From: JBBTYZ01 sp038061595
Lineage (GTDB): Bacteria > Patescibacteriota > Minisyncoccia > UBA6257 > GWB1-50-10
Length of the DNA stretch: 46,660 nucleotides
Direction of reading: 5' to 3'
Assembly (NCBI GenBank): GCA_038061595.1
Contig: JBBTYZ010000002.1
Coordinates: forward strand, 1 to 46,660
The stretch's first letter is position 1, and each line of letters opens with the position of its first letter. The position numbers were made by a program, and so were the translations under genes. Of the stretch, positions 39,509-46,660 are shown one piece after another. Below the pieces are notes generated by a model that was given only the letters and a program-made list of their open reading frames with translations, was not told the DNA's origin and made no database searches.

Positions 39509-40060
39509 ATGTTCGTATCAACAGTAAATACGATGCTTTCTTTACTCACTGTTTTAGGTCAGATATTAATAATCCTACTCGTTATCTCTTTTTTTGTTCA
39601 TAAAAGAGAAGGCAACTTCCTGCTAAATTTTTTTAAAAAATATGCCTTTATAATAGCGTTTATAGTCGCGCTTGCTTCAACGCTCGGGAGTTTGTTTTAT
39701 TCCGATATTGCCGGATATGAACCATGCAAGCTTTGTTGGTTCCAAAGAATTTTTATGTATCCTCAGGCAATAATTTTAGGAATGGCTTTGTGGAGAAAAG
39801 ATAAAAACATTGGTATTTACAGTTTAGTATTATCTGTCGTCGGAGCAATTATTGCCGGATATCATTATTTACTCCAATTAGGGATAGCGCCATCTCTTCC
39901 GTGTTCCGCAGTTGGGTATTCGGTGTCTTGTTCGCAGAGATTTATTATGGAATATGGCTATATCACCATCCCAATGATGTCTTTAACCGCATTCGTATTG
40001 ATTATTATTGCTATGATGATTTCGCAAAACGTGCGTAATGGTGATAATATAAAATCATAA
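39509..40060 (+). CDS. DsbB/BdbC-like disulfide oxidoreductase
   Basis: 183 residues with five hydrophobic segments (the first extra to the DsbB four-helix core). The redox pairs C73/C76 (EPCKLCWFQR) and C132/C141 (CSAVGYSVSC) match DsbB/BdbC. It reoxidises a thioredoxin-like partner and passes electrons to quinone. The thioredoxin-like gene before it is the likely partner, and a quinone is also the expected acceptor of the NDH-2 encoded at 16.9 kb. Confidence 0.92.
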   Translation: MFVSTVNTMLSLLTVLGQILIILLVISFFVHKREGNFLLNFFKKYAFIIAFIVALASTLGSLFYSDIAGYEPCKLCWFQRIFMYPQAIILGMALWRKDKNIGIYSLVLSVVGAIIAGYHYLLQLGIAPSLPCSAVGYSVSCSQRFIMEYGYITIPMMSLTAFVLIIIAMMISQNVRNGDNIKS

Positions 40061-40066
40061 AGCTTT

Positions 40067-40486
40067 ATGGAACAAATTAACCATTGGGAAGAGCGTGTGC
40101 CTCATTACTACGGAGATTTAGTTAGAAAAATATTTGTGACTGGAGGAATTGTAATGATTATTACTCTCCCCTTTTTCACAGATTTATTGCCGGTTACACC
40201 GCTTTATTCAATATTTTTTATATTAATATTGGGTTTCGTAGCCGGACTTATAAGTCCTAAACATAGATGGGTAGCTGTTTTGAATGCTTTTATCGCCGGG
40301 GCATCCCTTGTGGTTTTTGAGGCTTATGCTGTGATAATCTATCTTTCGGAAAATAAAGATTCTAAAAGTACAGCATTTTTTTGGATAAACGAAGTCTTGG
40401 CGCTGCTTTTCTTTTTCGCCCTTTACTATAGCGGTAAGACACTAAGGGGGGTTTTAAAAAAGAAAAATGCTAATATATCATTATGA
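40067..40486 (+). CDS. Hypothetical membrane protein, 139 aa
   Basis: Four hydrophobic segments (about 23-40, 45-62, 68-90, 103-122) and a cytoplasmic basic tail. There are no Cys residues and no domain that I recognise. It lies in the disulfide module, six bases after the DsbB-like gene and overlapping the DoxX gene by four bases, so a function in the same membrane redox process is possible but unproven. Confidence 0.65.
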   Translation: MEQINHWEERVPHYYGDLVRKIFVTGGIVMIITLPFFTDLLPVTPLYSIFFILILGFVAGLISPKHRWVAVLNAFIAGASLVVFEAYAVIIYLSENKDSKSTAFFWINEVLALLFFFALYYSGKTLRGVLKKKNANISL

Positions 40487-40959
40487 CGCAATCACAGAGA
40501 TTATCTTTATTCTTTCTTAGAATCGTAATGGGGTGGTTATTCTTCTATGCTGGAATAACTAAAGTATTGAATCCCGATTGGTCTGCGGCAGGATATTTGA
40601 AAGGAGCAAAAACGTTTGTTAGTTTTTATGATTGGCTAATTACGCCAAATATTTTGCCAATAGTAAATTTTTTGAACGAATGGGGCCTTACGTTTCTTGG
40701 ATTATCTTTAATACTTGGAGTATTCGTGCGTTTAGGCTCTTGGTCCGGCGTTTTATTGATGCTGTTGTACTACATACCAATACTAGACTTTCCCTACCCC
40801 AATGCACACTCCTATATAGTTGATGAGCACATAATTTATATCTTTTCACTTCTCGTACTTGCGAGCTTCAGTTCGGGGCGTGTTTGGGGATTGGAAAATT
40901 GGTGTTCCAACTTACCAATTTGTTCTAAGTTTCCAAAATTAAGAAAATTATTGGGTTAA
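40483..40959 (+). CDS. DoxX-family membrane protein
   Basis: 158 residues. FLRIVMGWLFFYAGITKVLNP (12-32) is the DoxX signature, followed by three more helices. DoxX proteins are membrane subunits linked to quinol or thiol redox reactions (TQO subunit DoxD/DoxX, MhqP). Its place behind the thioredoxin/DsbB genes fits a thiol-quinone function, inferred. It ends the operon; no clear hairpin follows before the efp promoter. Confidence 0.85.
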   Translation: MTQSQRLSLFFLRIVMGWLFFYAGITKVLNPDWSAAGYLKGAKTFVSFYDWLITPNILPIVNFLNEWGLTFLGLSLILGVFVRLGSWSGVLLMLLYYIPILDFPYPNAHSYIVDEHIIYIFSLLVLASFSSGRVWGLENWCSNLPICSKFPKLRKLLG

Positions 40960-40962
40960 TAA

Positions 40963-40991
40963 TTGATTTTTTGATAGGTTTTAAGTAAACT
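40963..40991 (+). promoter_or_regulatory. Promoter of efp
   Basis: TTGATT (40963-40968), 17 bases and TAAACT (40986-40991), ten bases before the ATG. The mRNA would have a leader of about four bases. Confidence 0.6.
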
Positions 40992-41001
40992 AACCCACAC
41001 T

Positions 41002-41571
41002 ATGCTTTCATACAACGAATTAAAAATCGGTACGCTTTTTATTAAGGACGAAGATCCGTGGCAGGTTCTTGAATACTCTTTCGTAAGAATGCAACAAAGG
41101 AAACCAGTTGCACAGCTTAAGATTAAAAACCTTGTTTCTGGGAAAGTGGTTGAGTATACCGCTCATCAAAATGATTCGTTTAAAGAAGCGGACATAGAAA
41201 CCGCCCCGGTTAAATTTCTATACATGCACCGAGACGAATACTGGTTTGTTGACCCAAAGAACCTCAAGGACAGGTTTATGATCAAAGAAGAGCTTTTGGG
41301 CAACGCAGCGAAATTCTTAAAACCGAATACTGAGGTTAGGGCTACTAAATTTGATGATAGGGTTATCGGTGTTGAGTTGCCTGTAAAGATGGATTTTAAA
41401 GTTACGGAAGCACCTCCCGCAATAAAGGGCAATACCGCCCAAGGTGGAACCAAGCTTGTTACTATTGAAACCGGCGCAAAAATAAACGTCCCTCTATTCA
41501 TAAACGAGGATGATGTTGTTAGAGTGAATACGGAGACAGGAGAATACGTGGAACGGGCAGAAAAAAACTAA
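41002..41571 (+). CDS. efp: Elongation factor P
   Basis: 189 residues with the three beta-barrel domains of EF-P: KOW-like N-domain (1-65), OB domain (66-125) and the C-terminal domain with TKLVTIETGAKINVPLFI and RVNTETGEYVER. EF-P relieves ribosome stalling at polyproline. The loop that carries the modified Lys34 (PGKG in E. coli) reads MQQRKP here; aligned without gaps, Gln32 takes the place of Lys34. The gene is convergent with the TraG-like ATPase, with an 11-bp tandem repeat at the junction. Confidence 0.95.
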   Translation: MLSYNELKIGTLFIKDEDPWQVLEYSFVRMQQRKPVAQLKIKNLVSGKVVEYTAHQNDSFKEADIETAPVKFLYMHRDEYWFVDPKNLKDRFMIKEELLGNAAKFLKPNTEVRATKFDDRVIGVELPVKMDFKVTEAPPAIKGNTAQGGTKLVTIETGAKINVPLFINEDDVVRVNTETGEYVERAEKN

Positions 41572-41596
41572 ACCTTCTCTAAACCTTCTCTAAAGC
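41568..41596. repeat. 11-bp tandem duplication at the efp/ATPase junction
   Basis: AAACCTTCTCT is repeated twice in direct tandem between the efp stop and the last codons of the convergent ATPase gene (minus strand: a repeated LEKV-stop end). Confidence 0.7.
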
Positions 41597-43228
41597 TTTT
41601 TTAACCGCCTCTCGTAGGTCGTTAACGTTAGAGTCGTTTTTAGGCTTGTGCTTTTCTTCTTTTTCTTGAGGGATAAGTTCTTTTAGGCTCATCTTGGGAG
41701 TCTCTTTTTTTATTTCTGGAGGGGTATTTATTACTTGTTTATTCTCTACTACTCGTTTAACCGGCTTTAATTCACCAGATTTTATTTTATCAAGGCATTC
41801 TTTGCAGTAAACAGGGCGGCCCGGTTCGGGCTCGAAAGGAACTTCCGTTGTTTTTCCGCAATTCGAACAAACCGCTTTGTGTTTCACGATTCCATACATC
41901 CCTTTTTCTGCTGCTTGTTCTTTATCCATAACACCGCTCCAACGGTTGATTTCGTCATCCACCGCCTTATAGGGTCGTGCGTACAGTTTATGTGAATTAC
42001 TAATAATCTTTTGAACCATTTCTGGAGAAGAGGAAACTTTGAAGGGCGGGAGCGTCCCAGCCGAAAAAGGCCGGCTTGTAACACCGTTAACCATCAATTT
42101 CAGATAGATTTGATAATTAGGCAGGTTTACGATGTCTTGTATGGTGAATTCTGGCGTAAATTCTGGTTCCAGAAATTCAGCGTCAGCCGCTCCGACCCTA
42201 AATACAATCATTGTTCCTACGTTTCCAAAAATAGCGTCTCTTACTTTAGTTGATACATCGGTTACGAGTTGGCCCACATATTGATGAGCAAGGATAAGAT
42301 TGAGTCGGTATTTTCGTGCTTCAGATAAAATTCCGGCGAAAGAATCTGTTGCAAAATTTTGAAATTCGTCTACATAGAGATAAAAATCAACGCGTTCGTC
42401 TTCCGGAATTCTAACGCGCTCCATTGATGAGAGTTGAATTTTCGTAATAAGCATTGCGCCCAAGAGAGCAGAGTTGTCTTCCCCCAACCTGCCTTTTGAA
42501 ACATTCACCAAGAAAATTTTACCTTGATTCATTATGTCAAAGATATTTATAGTGCTCTTGGGTTGGCCCACTATATTTCTTATTAGTGAGCTTGAGAGGA
42601 ATTGACCAACTTTATTTTGTATAGGAGCGATTGCTTCGTTCCTGAACTGGTCTCGCCATTGTTCATACTCATGTACCCAGAAAGCTTTAACTATCGGATC
42701 TTTGATGTTGGCGACTATTTCTTGTCGGTATTCTTTATCAACCAATATTCTTGTAATGCCCAATAGCGTTGAGTCCGGCGTATCTAAGAGAGCAAGTACT
42801 GCGTTGTTTAATATATATTCCATTCTTGCCGACCAAACATTAGCCCAAATCTTGGTGAAAATTCCCATCAGACCGGATGCTACCAGGTGTTTATATCTTG
42901 GATCCGGAAGTTCCAGGACGTTAAATCCTATATGAAAATCGATATCTGCCGGATTAAAATATATTACATCGTTTAAGCGATCTTCTGGTATCTTGGACAA
43001 GATACCTTCTACTAATTCCCCGTGAGGATCTACTACACAAACACCTTCGCCATTTGCGATATCCTGGATTATTACGTTTTGGAGCAAAGCGGACTTGCCG
43101 GTGCCAGTTTTGCCGATTACGTACATGTGTTGCCTTCGGTCGCTCCGTTTCACTCCAAATAAGCGTTTCGCGTTACGGAAATCAGTCCGGCCGAAGTAAA
43201 CTATGTCTTTTTCAAAACCGTTAGCCAT
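41579..43228 (-). CDS. VirD4/TraG-like DNA-translocase ATPase with zinc ribbon
   Basis: 549 residues. P-loop IGKTGTGKSALLQN (38-51), VVDPHGELVEG, a Walker B YLYVDEFQNF, and LAHQYVGQLV matching the sensor region of TraD/VirD4-type enzymes. Residues near 455-490 form a zinc ribbon with CSNCGK and YCKEC. The tail is rich in Lys/Glu/Pro. There is no N-terminal membrane helix, so it is a soluble relative. Such ATPases move DNA or protein through type IV secretion or competence machines; no other secretion gene is in this window, so the partner is unknown. It is separated by 60 bases from rseP. Confidence 0.88.
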   Translation of the reverse strand: MANGFEKDIVYFGRTDFRNAKRLFGVKRSDRRQHMYVIGKTGTGKSALLQNVIIQDIANGEGVCVVDPHGELVEGILSKIPEDRLNDVIYFNPADIDFHIGFNVLELPDPRYKHLVASGLMGIFTKIWANVWSARMEYILNNAVLALLDTPDSTLLGITRILVDKEYRQEIVANIKDPIVKAFWVHEYEQWRDQFRNEAIAPIQNKVGQFLSSSLIRNIVGQPKSTINIFDIMNQGKIFLVNVSKGRLGEDNSALLGAMLITKIQLSSMERVRIPEDERVDFYLYVDEFQNFATDSFAGILSEARKYRLNLILAHQYVGQLVTDVSTKVRDAIFGNVGTMIVFRVGAADAEFLEPEFTPEFTIQDIVNLPNYQIYLKLMVNGVTSRPFSAGTLPPFKVSSSPEMVQKIISNSHKLYARPYKAVDDEINRWSGVMDKEQAAEKGMYGIVKHKAVCSNCGKTTEVPFEPEPGRPVYCKECLDKIKSGELKPVKRVVENKQVINTPPEIKKETPKMSLKELIPQEKEEKHKPKNDSNVNDLREAVKKALEKV

Positions 43229-43288
43229 ATCTTTCTATTATTCTACAGACTTTGAAGTACGTAAACCATATTGTGGCACCAGCTTGCA

Positions 43289-44338
43289 TCACTGAATTAG
43301 TCGGCCAACGTCTTTTATGGTGACTATTATCATTAGGGCTATAAGAGCGGTAAAACCAACCGCGTTCATAACAAGTTGGGTCTTGCGAGAGAAACGGGAA
43401 CCTATAATTTTTTCCAAAATAAGAAATAAGAATCGCCCTCCGTCCAGGGCGGGAATTGGCATCAAGTTTAAGATTGCGAGATTTAGGGAGATAAAGGCCA
43501 TGAATTGAAGCAAATAAACGATTCCTAATTCTCCCGTCTGCGAAGCAAGAGTAAAAATTCCGACAGGTCCTGTAACCGTGTCTAGGACGTTCGGTGTTAC
43601 AAATAATTTACTCGCAAAGCCGATAAGACCTAGTGTGATAAGTTTTAAATTTAAAATAGTGTCTTTAAATCCCCTTCCGACCGCTTCAGTAAGAGAGGCG
43701 GGTTTGAAGCCTATTTCTCCCAGAGCTATTCCGATTGATCCTTGTCCCGCCGGTGGATTTATCCGACCCTTCAAAGAAATATTAACCAACTCACCATTTC
43801 TTAATATTTCGAGGGTCAACATACCGCCTTGCGAGGCTTTAACTAAATTTACAAACTCATCGCTTTTCACAGGATCATAAAGTGCTGTATTTTCATATTT
43901 TATTCCGGAGATAATATCTCCTGTTTCAAGCCCGGCAGTTTGTGCAGGAGAATCGGGTGCGATAGCCGATATCATTAAATGCTCCGGCGCTCCTATCATA
44001 AACACCGCAGATAATATCAAAAATCCAAGAATTATATTCGTAGAAATTCCGGCAAGGACTATCAGTGATTTTTTCCAAATCGGCTGATAAGAGAAGCTTC
44101 TCTTATCGTTTATGGTTTGCTCCTCACCGTTTTCGCCATGAATTTTTACGAATCCACCCAACGGCAATAAATTGAAGGTATATTTTGTTTCGCCGAATTG
44201 TTTACCGAAAAGCTTTGGTGGAAAACCGAAACCGAATTCATCAACTTTTACGCCAAATAGTTTTGCGGTTAAAAAATGTCCTAATTCGTGGACAATTATA
44301 AGGAGGGAGAGCCCGATTAAAACCAATAAAATAATCAT
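43289..44338 (-). CDS. rseP: Site-2 metalloprotease RseP
   Basis: 349 residues. The zinc site HELGH (17-21) lies in the first membrane helix and the distal NLMPIPALDGGR gives the third ligand. One PDZ domain is present (APDSPAQTAGLETGDIISGI). This intramembrane protease cuts anti-sigma factors or signal peptide remnants. It overlaps frr by four bases at its start. Confidence 0.95.
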   Translation of the reverse strand: MIILLVLIGLSLLIIVHELGHFLTAKLFGVKVDEFGFGFPPKLFGKQFGETKYTFNLLPLGGFVKIHGENGEEQTINDKRSFSYQPIWKKSLIVLAGISTNIILGFLILSAVFMIGAPEHLMISAIAPDSPAQTAGLETGDIISGIKYENTALYDPVKSDEFVNLVKASQGGMLTLEILRNGELVNISLKGRINPPAGQGSIGIALGEIGFKPASLTEAVGRGFKDTILNLKLITLGLIGFASKLFVTPNVLDTVTGPVGIFTLASQTGELGIVYLLQFMAFISLNLAILNLMPIPALDGGRFLFLILEKIIGSRFSRKTQLVMNAVGFTALIALMIIVTIKDVGRLIQ

Positions 44339-44880
44339 TCGCTTATTTCTTTTATTTTAGTTTCCAATAACTTTTCGAGTTCTGCATTTACCTTGTCCAC
44401 TTCATCCTGGATTTGTTTCTTGAGTTTAAATTTCTGATCCTCACCTATCTCGCCGCTATCAGAGTCAGCCTGAACTTGTTTATTCGCCTGGTCTCTTTTG
44501 TGGCGCAGTTGGATTTTATATCCCTCAGTTACTTTCTTTATGTGTTTCACGAGCTCCTCTCGTCGTTCGCTCGAGAGCTGAGGAAGATGGATTCTTATCA
44601 CGTTTCCGTCAACACTTACCGACAACCCCAGATTAGAAGATTCGATTGCCTTAGCAATCGCAGGAATGGCAGACTGGTCCCAAACCTGCATTATTAGATC
44701 TCTTGGGGGAGAAATAGAAATAGACCCTAATTGTTTTACCGGGGTTAATTTCTCATAATAATTCGCTTTTATATTCTCAATCAGACCCGCATTGGGACGG
44801 TTAGTTCTCACCCCGATCAGTTCATTTTTTAATTCAGCAATTATATGTAAGCCCTGGCTTTTAAATTCGTCTAATGTCAT
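44335..44880 (-). CDS. frr: Ribosome recycling factor
   Basis: 181 residues, normal length. LIGVRTNRPNAGLIENIKANYY (usually LRTGRASPxLLDxIxVxYY), GSISISPPRDLIMQVWDQSAI and the long coiled-coil arm at 120-181 fit RRF. It splits post-termination ribosomes with EF-G. It overlaps holB and rseP by four bases each, so the three are translationally coupled. Confidence 0.96.
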   Translation of the reverse strand: MTLDEFKSQGLHIIAELKNELIGVRTNRPNAGLIENIKANYYEKLTPVKQLGSISISPPRDLIMQVWDQSAIPAIAKAIESSNLGLSVSVDGNVIRIHLPQLSSERREELVKHIKKVTEGYKIQLRHKRDQANKQVQADSDSGEIGEDQKFKLKKQIQDEVDKVNAELEKLLETKIKEISE

Positions 44881-45635
44881 CTATTTAGTTCATATTCTAT
44901 CGCCTTTCTTTGAAGGTTTCCATTAAGATTAAATCTTTTTATAGCTGATTCTCGGTCCAGGAGCGTGTTCAGGATAGAAGAATTCTTTTTAAGACCTCCT
45001 ATATATAATTCTACTATTTTGTCTTCTAGGTCTTGCTCCAGATCATCATCTTCTCTCTTTTCTTTGTTTTCAAGCAGGTGAAGCGCATAGCCCATTCTAC
45101 CGAAAGAGATTTCCGATATTTTATCCGCCTTTTCAAGCGTAATCTTATATTCTTTCACAAGAATATTTTTTACTTCGTTTTTAGTCATCCTCATAAAATA
45201 AACCTTTGTTAGGCGGGATAAGAGCGGGGGCAAGATGGTTTGTAACTCGGAAGCGATAAAAATTATAAGTGAGTTTAAAAATGGCTCCTCCACTATTTTT
45301 AAGAGAGCAGCTTGCGCCTCCATGGTTAAGAGGTGGGCTTCATTTATCACAACCAAGCGTTTAGGAGAAGAAATCGGCGATTGAGACAAAAATTTTTTAA
45401 TCTCTCTTGCGCTATCTATCCCTATCCCGCCTTCTTCGGGGAGTACGATCTTTGATTCCGTTAACATTCTCTCTCCTATTTCGAACTTGCCGCTTTCAAG
45501 AAAATTAGCCAAAGAAACGGCAAAAGAAAACTTACCTATTTGCGGGTCGCCGTAAAAAAGATAAGCGTGACCCAATGCCCTCTCTTTTACGAGTTTTTTA
45601 AAAATACCAATTTTATCCTCGTGACCAAAGAGCAT
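44877..45635 (-). CDS. holB: DNA polymerase III delta'-like subunit
   Basis: 252 residues of the clamp-loader AAA+ type. LGHAYLFYGDPQIGKFSFA contains the P-loop (GDPQIGK) in which the usual Thr/Ser after Lys is Phe, so it is unlikely to bind ATP, as known for delta'. EAQAALLKIVEEP and LPPLLSRLTKVYF (usually SRC) are family marks. No zinc-binding cysteines are seen. It lies eight bases after mreB. Confidence 0.88.
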   Translation of the reverse strand: MLFGHEDKIGIFKKLVKERALGHAYLFYGDPQIGKFSFAVSLANFLESGKFEIGERMLTESKIVLPEEGGIGIDSAREIKKFLSQSPISSPKRLVVINEAHLLTMEAQAALLKIVEEPFLNSLIIFIASELQTILPPLLSRLTKVYFMRMTKNEVKNILVKEYKITLEKADKISEISFGRMGYALHLLENKEKREDDDLEQDLEDKIVELYIGGLKKNSSILNTLLDRESAIKRFNLNGNLQRKAIEYELNR

Positions 45636-45643
45636 TAAAGAAT

Positions 45644-46651
45644 TTAACGTTTATTGAGCAGCGTTCTCTTGTAAACGTCCAAATGACTTAAAATAGTTGC
45701 TGTGCCTTTGGCAACGCAGAAAAATGGATCTTCTGCAACATAAGTGGAGACGCCCAGTGAGCGTTTAAAAAATTCTTCAAGGTCTCTCAATTGTGAACTT
45801 CCGCCAGATAAAATTATCCCTTTTTCCATTATGTCAGCAGCAAGTTCTGGAGGAGTTACGTTAAAAACAGACTGAACAGAGCTCATAATATCAACCAAAT
45901 GCGAATTTATTGCTTCGGCAACTTCGTTGGAGTTTATGGTGAGGTCTCGAGGAAGCCCTGATAAAATATCTCTCCCCCTTACTTTGGTTTCAAGTTTATT
46001 TCTATTAGTAAGGGCAGAACCAACGGCAATTTTTATGTTTTCAGCTGTCCCCTCACCTATAGCGAGGCCATATTTTTTCTTAATATAATCGGTTATAGAT
46101 TGATCAAACCTGTTTCCGGCTACTCTTAAACTGTTCCAAGCAACAATTCCACCAAGAGATATCACCGCAACCTCGGTTGTGCCCCCTCCGATATTAACTA
46201 TCATATTTCCTTCCGAAGAATGTATCGGAATACCCGCCCCAAGCGCTGCTAGGAGCGGTTCTTTTACTAAATAAACTTCTTTAGCGCCGGCTTCTTTAGC
46301 GGCGTTCAAAACGGCGCGGTATTCGGTTGAAGTAATTCCGGCTGGAACAGAAATAACAACCTCCGGTTTAAAAATATTAAAGGGACCAACACTCTTAGAT
46401 ATAAAATATCTAAGCATTTCTTTTGTTATGTAATATTCTGCAATTACGCCATCTTTCAAAGGGCGGTATGTCACAATATTATCAGGGGTGCGGCCGACCA
46501 TTTCTTTCGCTTCGGCTCCGACAGCTAAGACTACATTATCCGGCTTTCTTAAAGCTACTGCCGTGGGTTCATTAATAACCATCCCTTTGGAGGGTATAAA
46601 AACCAATGTATTTGTAGTTCCTAAGTCTATGCCTATTTTTCTAATGAACAT
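45644..46651 (-). CDS. mreB: Rod-shape determining protein MreB
   Basis: 335 residues with actin-fold motifs: IGIDLGTTNTLVF (7-19), VISVPAGITSTEYRAV, IVNIGGGTTEVAVISLGG and ILSGGSSQLRDLEEFF. It forms membrane-bound filaments that guide cell-wall growth. Its start lies nine bases from the window edge, so the upstream region is not visible. It precedes holB-frr-rseP rather than mreC/mreD. Confidence 0.97.
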   Translation of the reverse strand: MFIRKIGIDLGTTNTLVFIPSKGMVINEPTAVALRKPDNVVLAVGAEAKEMVGRTPDNIVTYRPLKDGVIAEYYITKEMLRYFISKSVGPFNIFKPEVVISVPAGITSTEYRAVLNAAKEAGAKEVYLVKEPLLAALGAGIPIHSSEGNMIVNIGGGTTEVAVISLGGIVAWNSLRVAGNRFDQSITDYIKKKYGLAIGEGTAENIKIAVGSALTNRNKLETKVRGRDILSGLPRDLTINSNEVAEAINSHLVDIMSSVQSVFNVTPPELAADIMEKGIILSGGSSQLRDLEEFFKRSLGVSTYVAEDPFFCVAKGTATILSHLDVYKRTLLNKR

Positions 46652-46660
46652 AATTTTAAT

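Noticed and set aside
1..46660. CRISPR arrays, transposases or restriction systems
   Set aside because: No regularly spaced repeats, no transposase motifs and no restriction-modification genes were recognised on either strand.

Overview
The window looks like part of a chromosome of an uncultivated Patescibacteria/CPR bacterium, most likely Parcubacteria (Paceibacteria). This rests on gene content and layout: small overlapping operons, a DUF4012 protein, an Obg without its C-terminal extension, an EF-P with the QQRKP loop, a VirD4/TraG-like ATPase with a zinc ribbon, a compact mraZ-rsmH-ftsL-ftsI-murF cluster, and tRNAs without encoded CCA. TGA is used as a stop (for example the RNase H and the 225-aa gene), so the standard bacterial code applies. 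The sequence is a scaffold: a run of 100 N at 11481-11580 cuts one gene.

Layout. 1-12.4 kb is accessory in character. Single genes each have their own promoter and hairpin terminator, and many are hypothetical or of uncertain substrate: a PnuC-like membrane protein, two HD-domain phosphohydrolases, a cold-shock protein, a frameshifted Fic-like protein, a P-loop kinase, a 54-aa Cys-rich protein and an SPFH/flotillin-like module. Several are clearly richer in G+C than the rest and carry Shine-Dalgarno sequences. A core block (DEAD-box helicase divergent from obg/ABC-F/K+ channel) sits inside this region at 4.1-8.3 kb. 12.4-16.9 kb holds rnpB and a minus-strand operon pgk-DHH-galE-rnhA-VIT. 16.9-21.4 kb is a plus-strand operon of type II NADH dehydrogenase, a membrane protein and a P-type ATPase. 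21.3-29.8 kb (minus) has an MFS protein, tRNA-Gly, an FtsB-like protein, lepA, DUF4012, two glycosyltransferases and a sugar-phosphate transferase, suggesting envelope polysaccharide synthesis. 29.8-31.9 kb has a thioredoxin-like gene facing rsmI, a hydrolase and a Nudix gene. 32-36.6 kb is the division/wall (dcw) cluster ending in tRNA-Glu. 36.8-39 kb carries tRNA-Val, rplL, rplJ with an L10 leader, and mnmA. 39.1-41.6 kb (plus) is a thioredoxin/DsbB/DoxX membrane redox module followed by efp. 41.6-46.7 kb (minus) is the TraG-like ATPase, then mreB-holB-frr-rseP.

The most interesting points are as follows. (1) Core genes have a -10 box only 5-10 bases before the ATG, implying leaderless mRNAs, some from divergent promoters only 21-22 bp long, whereas accessory genes have leaders with Shine-Dalgarno sites. 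(2) Two genes are followed by a diverged relic of their own C-terminus: RNase H (relic beyond the VIT gene) and the thioredoxin-like gene (relic beyond a palindromic repeat, its stop overlapping the rsmI stop). Both look like scars of allele replacement or insertion at gene 3' ends. (3) A Fic active-site motif is restored only by a frameshift. (4) Two unrelated accessory genes share a near-identical 45-bp promoter module.
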